From Paenochrobactrum pullorum (GTDB lineage: Bacteria; Pseudomonadota; Alphaproteobacteria; Rhizobiales; Rhizobiaceae): 64,000 nt of DNA. The stretch lies in NCBI RefSeq assembly GCF_041929845.1, contig NZ_JBHEEH010000001.1, forward strand, positions 1,178,001 to 1,242,000. Reading direction: 5' to 3'. The notes below the pieces were generated by a model. It saw only the letters and a list, made by a program, of their open reading frames with translations, searched no databases and was not told the origin of the DNA. Made by a program: the position numbers and the translations under genes. Positions within the stretch are counted from its first letter, which is position 1. Every line of letters begins with the position of its first letter. Below, in pieces: positions 60,813 to 64,000 of this stretch.

Positions 60813-61661
60813 TTAGCGTTTTAGATGTCTGGTAATCCTGCGTTCAATCCATTCCCAAATATGACGCAATATTTCGACGATGGTAAGATATAAAACGGCT
60901 GCCCACAGATATGTCTGGAAGTCAAAAGTGCGTGAATAGGCACGTCTGGTTTCCCCCATTAAATCATAAACTGTGATAATGGCGACAATTGCTGAACCTT
61001 TGATCATCAGGATGATTTCATTGCCATAAGGGCGCAGAGCCACAATGAGGGCCTGCGGCAGAATAATCTTCCAGAATGTAATTCGCTTATTGAGGCCAAG
61101 GGCAGCAGCACCTTCCCACTGTCCGACTGCGACACTTTGAATGGCGCCGCGCAAAATTTCCGCTTGATAGGCAGATGTGTTGAGTGTGAAAGCCAGAATG
61201 GCACAGTTCCAGGCATCACGGAAAAATACCCACAAGCCGACACTTTCCAGAAAAGGCCGGAAAGTGCCGAAGCCGTAATAGATCAAAAATGTTTGTGCGA
61301 GCAGCGGCGTGCCGCGGAAGAAATAGACATAAGCATAAGAAATGCATTGCAAAATCTTCGAATTGGACATGCGCGCTGCTGCGACCGGCAGTGAAACGAT
61401 AGCGCCGAGAAAAATGGATATGAAAACAAGTTTTAATGTGGTGAGCAGGCCTGACCAATAGCGCGGAGCATAGGTTTGAACCAGATCTATCTGCCAAGAA
61501 TTAAATAGATAAATGGCAAGTCCGATAAACATGATCAGCCAAATGCCCATGAGCACATAACCGCTAATACGCGCCTTTGACCAGCCACGTTTTATTGCAG
61601 GTGGTGCCAGACATTCCTCATCGGTGCGTTTCATAGCGGTGGAAGACATGTGCTTGCTCAT
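60813..61661 (-). CDS. Polar amino acid ABC transporter permease (HisM type)
   Basis: The 282-residue protein has a cytoplasmic N-terminus of about 30 residues and five or six helices, with the ABC permease block (AAALGLNKRITFWKIILPQALIVALRPYGNEIILMIKGSAIV, in parts). It is the HisM/ArtM-like partner of the permease upstream, with which it overlaps by 4 nt (ATGA). AAGGAAGG precedes its start. No ATPase gene follows, so the ATPase must be encoded elsewhere. Confidence 0.9.
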   Translation of the reverse strand: MSKHMSSTAMKRTDEECLAPPAIKRGWSKARISGYVLMGIWLIMFIGLAIYLFNSWQIDLVQTYAPRYWSGLLTTLKLVFISIFLGAIVSLPVAAARMSNSKILQCISYAYVYFFRGTPLLAQTFLIYYGFGTFRPFLESVGLWVFFRDAWNCAILAFTLNTSAYQAEILRGAIQSVAVGQWEGAAALGLNKRITFWKIILPQALIVALRPYGNEIILMIKGSAIVAIITVYDLMGETRRAYSRTFDFQTYLWAAVLYLTIVEILRHIWEWIERRITRHLKR

Positions 61662-62377
61662 GCTTTGCCTTCCTTTTTATTATTGCTTGCCCAATCACCA
61701 ATCTTGTTGATGAAATAAGAGGAAATAATCGCTAATATGAGATAGAGCAGACAGGCAAGGCCATAAAATAGAAACGGTTCTTTGGTTACGCGCGCCGCTA
61801 TGGATGTTTGGCGAATAATATCCGCAAGTGAAATGACAGAGACAAGCGATGTGTCTTTGAGCAAAACCAGCCAAAGATTGGCAAGGCCGGGCAGGGCGAT
61901 ACGGATCAATTGCGGAAATATGATCTTGTGCATGGTCTGCCATTTGGACAAGCCGATGGCGTAACCTGCTTCATATTGACCGGCGGGAATAGCTCTGAAA
62001 GCTGACAGAAACACTTCACTTGAGTAAGACGAGAAAACAAAACCCAAAGCCATCATGCCTGCCATGAAGGAATTGATTTCGATTTGAATATTAAGGCTTA
62101 ACGCATCAACCAATTTTTGCACGAGCAAAGACGCGCCAAAATAAACCAGAAACAGTGTGAGAAGTTCAGGCAGTCCACGAAAAATGGTTGTATAAATATT
62201 GGAAGCAAGACGCAGAGACGGTTCGGGTGATTGTTTGCCCAAGGCCACGATAAAACCGAGTGCGAGGCCAATGGGCAAAGTGGCAACTGCCAGTGAAACA
62301 GTAATCACGAGACCGGATAAAATATTGCTTGCCCATCCGTCCGGCCCAAAACTAATTAAACTTAAATAATAATCCAT
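61658..62377 (-). CDS. Polar amino acid ABC transporter permease (HisQ type)
   Basis: This 239-residue inner-membrane permease has about five helices, TVSLAVATLPIGLALGFIVALGK at the N-terminus, and the coupling loop YAIGLSKWQTMHKIIFPQLIRIALPGLANLWLVLLKDTSLVSVI (in parts). It belongs to the HisQ/ArtQ group and forms a heterodimer with the next gene product. It lies 146 nt after the binding protein gene, with a terminator-like hairpin between. Confidence 0.9.
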   Translation of the reverse strand: MDYYLSLISFGPDGWASNILSGLVITVSLAVATLPIGLALGFIVALGKQSPEPSLRLASNIYTTIFRGLPELLTLFLVYFGASLLVQKLVDALSLNIQIEINSFMAGMMALGFVFSSYSSEVFLSAFRAIPAGQYEAGYAIGLSKWQTMHKIIFPQLIRIALPGLANLWLVLLKDTSLVSVISLADIIRQTSIAARVTKEPFLFYGLACLLYLILAIISSYFINKIGDWASNNKKEGKA

Positions 62378-62475
62378 GCGCTCATGCGCCTTTTCTTTCT
62401 CATATTTCGCGGGGGCTTAAATTTAATAAAGCGAACCCGCGCGCTGGTTCTATGGCCTGCTTATTTGGTATCTTA

Positions 62476-62516
62476 AGCAAAAACGGCCTTTCCTGTATGA
62501 AAGAAAGGCCGTTTAT
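62476..62516 (-). terminator. Terminator/attenuator after the binding protein gene
   Basis: AAACGGCCTTTC and GAAAGGCCGTTT form a 12-bp stem a few nt past the stop, and the minus strand continues TTTTTGC. It would let the binding protein be made in excess over the permeases, a usual arrangement. Confidence 0.8.
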
Positions 62517-62523
62517 TCATTGA

Positions 62524-63330
62524 TCAGTCTTCTGCGCCATAGGCATCAAACGAGAAATATTTGTCGTTGATTTCTTTATATTTTCCGTTGGCGCGAATGG
62601 CTTTGATCGCCGCAGAAAGCTTCTCTTGCAAATCAGGGCGGCCTTTTTTGATGGCTGCACCAACGCCAGGGCCATGAATTTCCACAACAGGCGGGAAAGT
62701 GCCTAATAATTTACAGCAAGCGCCATCCGGTGTGTCGAGCCACTCCATCAAGGTAACGCTATCATCATTGACAGCATCCAGACGACCATTCGCCATATCG
62801 AGACGATATTCTTCGGCTGTCGGATAAGCTTTAATGTCGCTATCGGTGAAGGTTTTTTCAGAATAATTGGCGTGCGTGGTTGAAACCTGCACACCAATGG
62901 TTTTACCCGCCAGATCCTCTTTGGTCATACCGGTAATGGTGCTGTCTTTTGGAACTGCAATACCCGGAGGGGTATTATAATATTTTCCGCTGAAATCCAC
63001 CTGTTTTTTACGTTCATCTGTAATCGACATTGATGCGAAATAAGCGTCAAATTTGCCGGCTTGCAGACCCGGAATAGCACCGTCCCATTCTTGTGTGATA
63101 AATTCACACTCTGCCTTCATCTCTTCACAAAGAGCATGGGCGATATCGACATCAAAGCCGGATAATGTACCATCAGGTTTGATGAAGTTGAATGGCGGAT
63201 AAGCGCCCTCAGACGCAATTTTTAGCTTCAAAGGTTCTTCAGCAGACGCAGTGGTAACACCAGCAGCACTGAGGCTGAGTGCGAAAGCAAAAGCCGAAAC
63301 GGCACAAGTCATACCTTTTGATAGACGCAT
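62524..63330 (-). CDS. Polar amino acid ABC transporter substrate-binding protein
   Basis: The 268-residue periplasmic protein has a signal peptide (about 1-30, ending TTASA) and an SBP family 3 fold: KIASEGAYPPFNFIKPDGTLSGFDVDIA, FDAYFASMSITDERKKQVDFSGKYY, and the Asp-containing DAVNDDSVTLMEWL. It is closest to the HisJ/ArgT group, so Lys, Arg, ornithine or His are likely substrates. Two Cys pairs may form disulfides. It heads a three-gene operon. Confidence 0.92.
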   Translation of the reverse strand: MRLSKGMTCAVSAFAFALSLSAAGVTTASAEEPLKLKIASEGAYPPFNFIKPDGTLSGFDVDIAHALCEEMKAECEFITQEWDGAIPGLQAGKFDAYFASMSITDERKKQVDFSGKYYNTPPGIAVPKDSTITGMTKEDLAGKTIGVQVSTTHANYSEKTFTDSDIKAYPTAEEYRLDMANGRLDAVNDDSVTLMEWLDTPDGACCKLLGTFPPVVEIHGPGVGAAIKKGRPDLQEKLSAAIKAIRANGKYKEINDKYFSFDAYGAED

Positions 63331-63693
63331 TTTTCCCTCTTTTCGTATGCGGCCTTTGTCTACGATGATGCGTATGAAGGCCGTCGTTTATCATTGTTTT
63401 TAAACACTTCTTTTCATGAATGGTTCTCGTTTTCATGAAAAGACATGTCTGAAAGCAGATGCTTCTTTATACTCAGATATTCCCATTATTTTCAGGCAAA
63501 AGGCAAGCCGTATTCAGTTTTCTTGCTTTAAATAAAATTTAAAAATAGGATATCGCAATAACTTGAGCAAAATGCCGTAAATTATGGGCTGTATGCTGCT
63601 TTTTTGACGAGTAAAAAGACATAATGATGAGCCTCTAATACCAAAGACTTAGACGCTAATTTTTAATAGCCGAGAAAATAGCGTTGATGGGAA
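63331..63693. other. Upstream region of the amino acid transporter with several dyads
   Basis: No gene is seen. CTTTTCATGAA (63410-63420) and TTCATGAAAAG (63432-63442) form a perfect 11-bp inverted repeat; AGACATGTCT (63441-63450) is a palindrome right beside it; CGGCCTT/AAGGCCG (63350-63383) forms a stem close to the start codon. These are candidate regulator sites for the transporter. The rest is AT-rich. Confidence 0.5.
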
Positions 63694-64000
63694 TCAGTGG
63701 CTTTTCAAGTCACAAAAAGCTTCAATGAAATCGGCAATGGCTGTGATATCATCGATTGAAAAAAATGAGCGTGTTGCTTTGTTTTCAAATGTGGATGCGT
63801 CGATATCCGAGGCCAAAGCAATAACCGTTTTATTGTCGTGATAGATCGGCATGCGGTTTTGGCTTTCATGCCGGATCACTTCAAGTTTGGGGTGAGAGCC
63901 TTGTTTGTAGCCCTCCACCAATACCAGATCAGTTGGTGATAATCTGGCCAAAATATCATCTAATGAAGGCTCTGGCCCATTATTATTTTCATGAATAATC
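63694..64000 (-). CDS. mobB: Molybdopterin-guanine dinucleotide biosynthesis protein MobB (partial)
   Basis: The gene runs off the right edge of the window; the C-terminal 102 residues are visible. The block LVLVEGYKQGSHPKLEVIR is the characteristic C-terminal motif of MobB, a GTP-binding accessory factor for making molybdopterin guanine dinucleotide. The preceding HENNNGPEPSLDDILARL also fits. An internal TTG could look like a start but the frame stays open to the edge. Confidence 0.88.
   Translation of the reverse strand, partial: IIHENNNGPEPSLDDILARLSPTDLVLVEGYKQGSHPKLEVIRHESQNRMPIYHDNKTVIALASDIDASTFENKATRSFFSIDDITAIADFIEAFCDLKSH

Overview
The window is a stretch of ordinary chromosome from an alphaproteobacterium of the order Hyphomicrobiales (Rhizobiales), most like the Brucellaceae (Brucella, Ochrobactrum, Pseudochrobactrum and relatives). 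The evidence is protein content and gene order: a 14-gene nuo operon with a GFA-family gene between nuoC and nuoD and followed by birA-rnj-mce-DUF1467, recG-sdhE-mfd, lon-hupB, aroQ-accB-accC, a choline ABC operon, and an alphaproteobacterial-type LexA box at dinB. Base composition looks lower in GC than Brucella (my impression from reading, not computed). No prophage, insertion sequence, CRISPR array, secretion system or rRNA operon is visible.

Layout. 1-3.1 kb: lon and hupB. 3.2-8.8 kb: icd (minus), trmJ-murI, dinB (minus), and a Rnk/GreA-like regulator followed by a 30-bp tandem repeat. 8.8-16.8 kb: DUF3572, ccdA, glmU, glmS, gatB, a GNAT acetyltransferase, the complex I accessory protein NDUFA12, and a secreted DUF2155 protein. 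16.8-22.4 kb (minus): aat, accC-accB-aroQ, a periplasmic DsbA-like protein and an M48 metalloprotease. 22.5-25.4 kb: an aminotransferase, hspQ (minus) and an MscS-type channel. 25.4-41.1 kb: a long unexplained leader, then nuoABC-GFA-DEFGHIJKLMN. 41.1-46.5 kb: birA, rnj, mce, DUF1467, a D,D-carboxypeptidase with a SPOR domain, and an unknown small gene. 46.5-53.4 kb: a RIME-like repeat, tRNA-Asp, recG (minus), sdhE and mfd. 53.4-58.1 kb: a FrnE-like oxidoreductase, a 25-residue membrane ORF and choVWX. 58.1-64 kb (minus): an EamA transporter, a beta-hydroxyacid dehydrogenase, a GST, an amino-acid ABC transporter without its ATPase, and the end of mobB.

The genes are mainly core metabolism: respiration (complex I, NDUFA12, SdhE), cell-wall precursors (GlmU, GlmS, MurI, carboxypeptidase), fatty acid synthesis (AccB, AccC, BirA), proteostasis (Lon, HspQ, Aat, DsbA) and DNA repair (DinB, RecG, Mfd).

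I found no clear novel multi-gene system. The points most worth a second look are small. dinB has a GTTC-N7-GTTC LexA box overlapping a near-consensus promoter whose -10 box ends 6 nt before the ATG, which predicts a leaderless SOS mRNA. hspQ appears to start at a CTG codon. Two tiny membrane ORFs of 25 and 30 codons have good ribosome binding sites. About 300 nt upstream of nuoA look like a structured leader. aroQ has a 4 x 13 bp tandem repeat where its ribosome binding site should be. The rnk-like gene ends inside an exact-period 30-bp repeat of small palindromes. The choV promoter is framed by a long dyad. Many start codons here were reassigned from ribosome binding sites or family N-termini, as stated in each entry.
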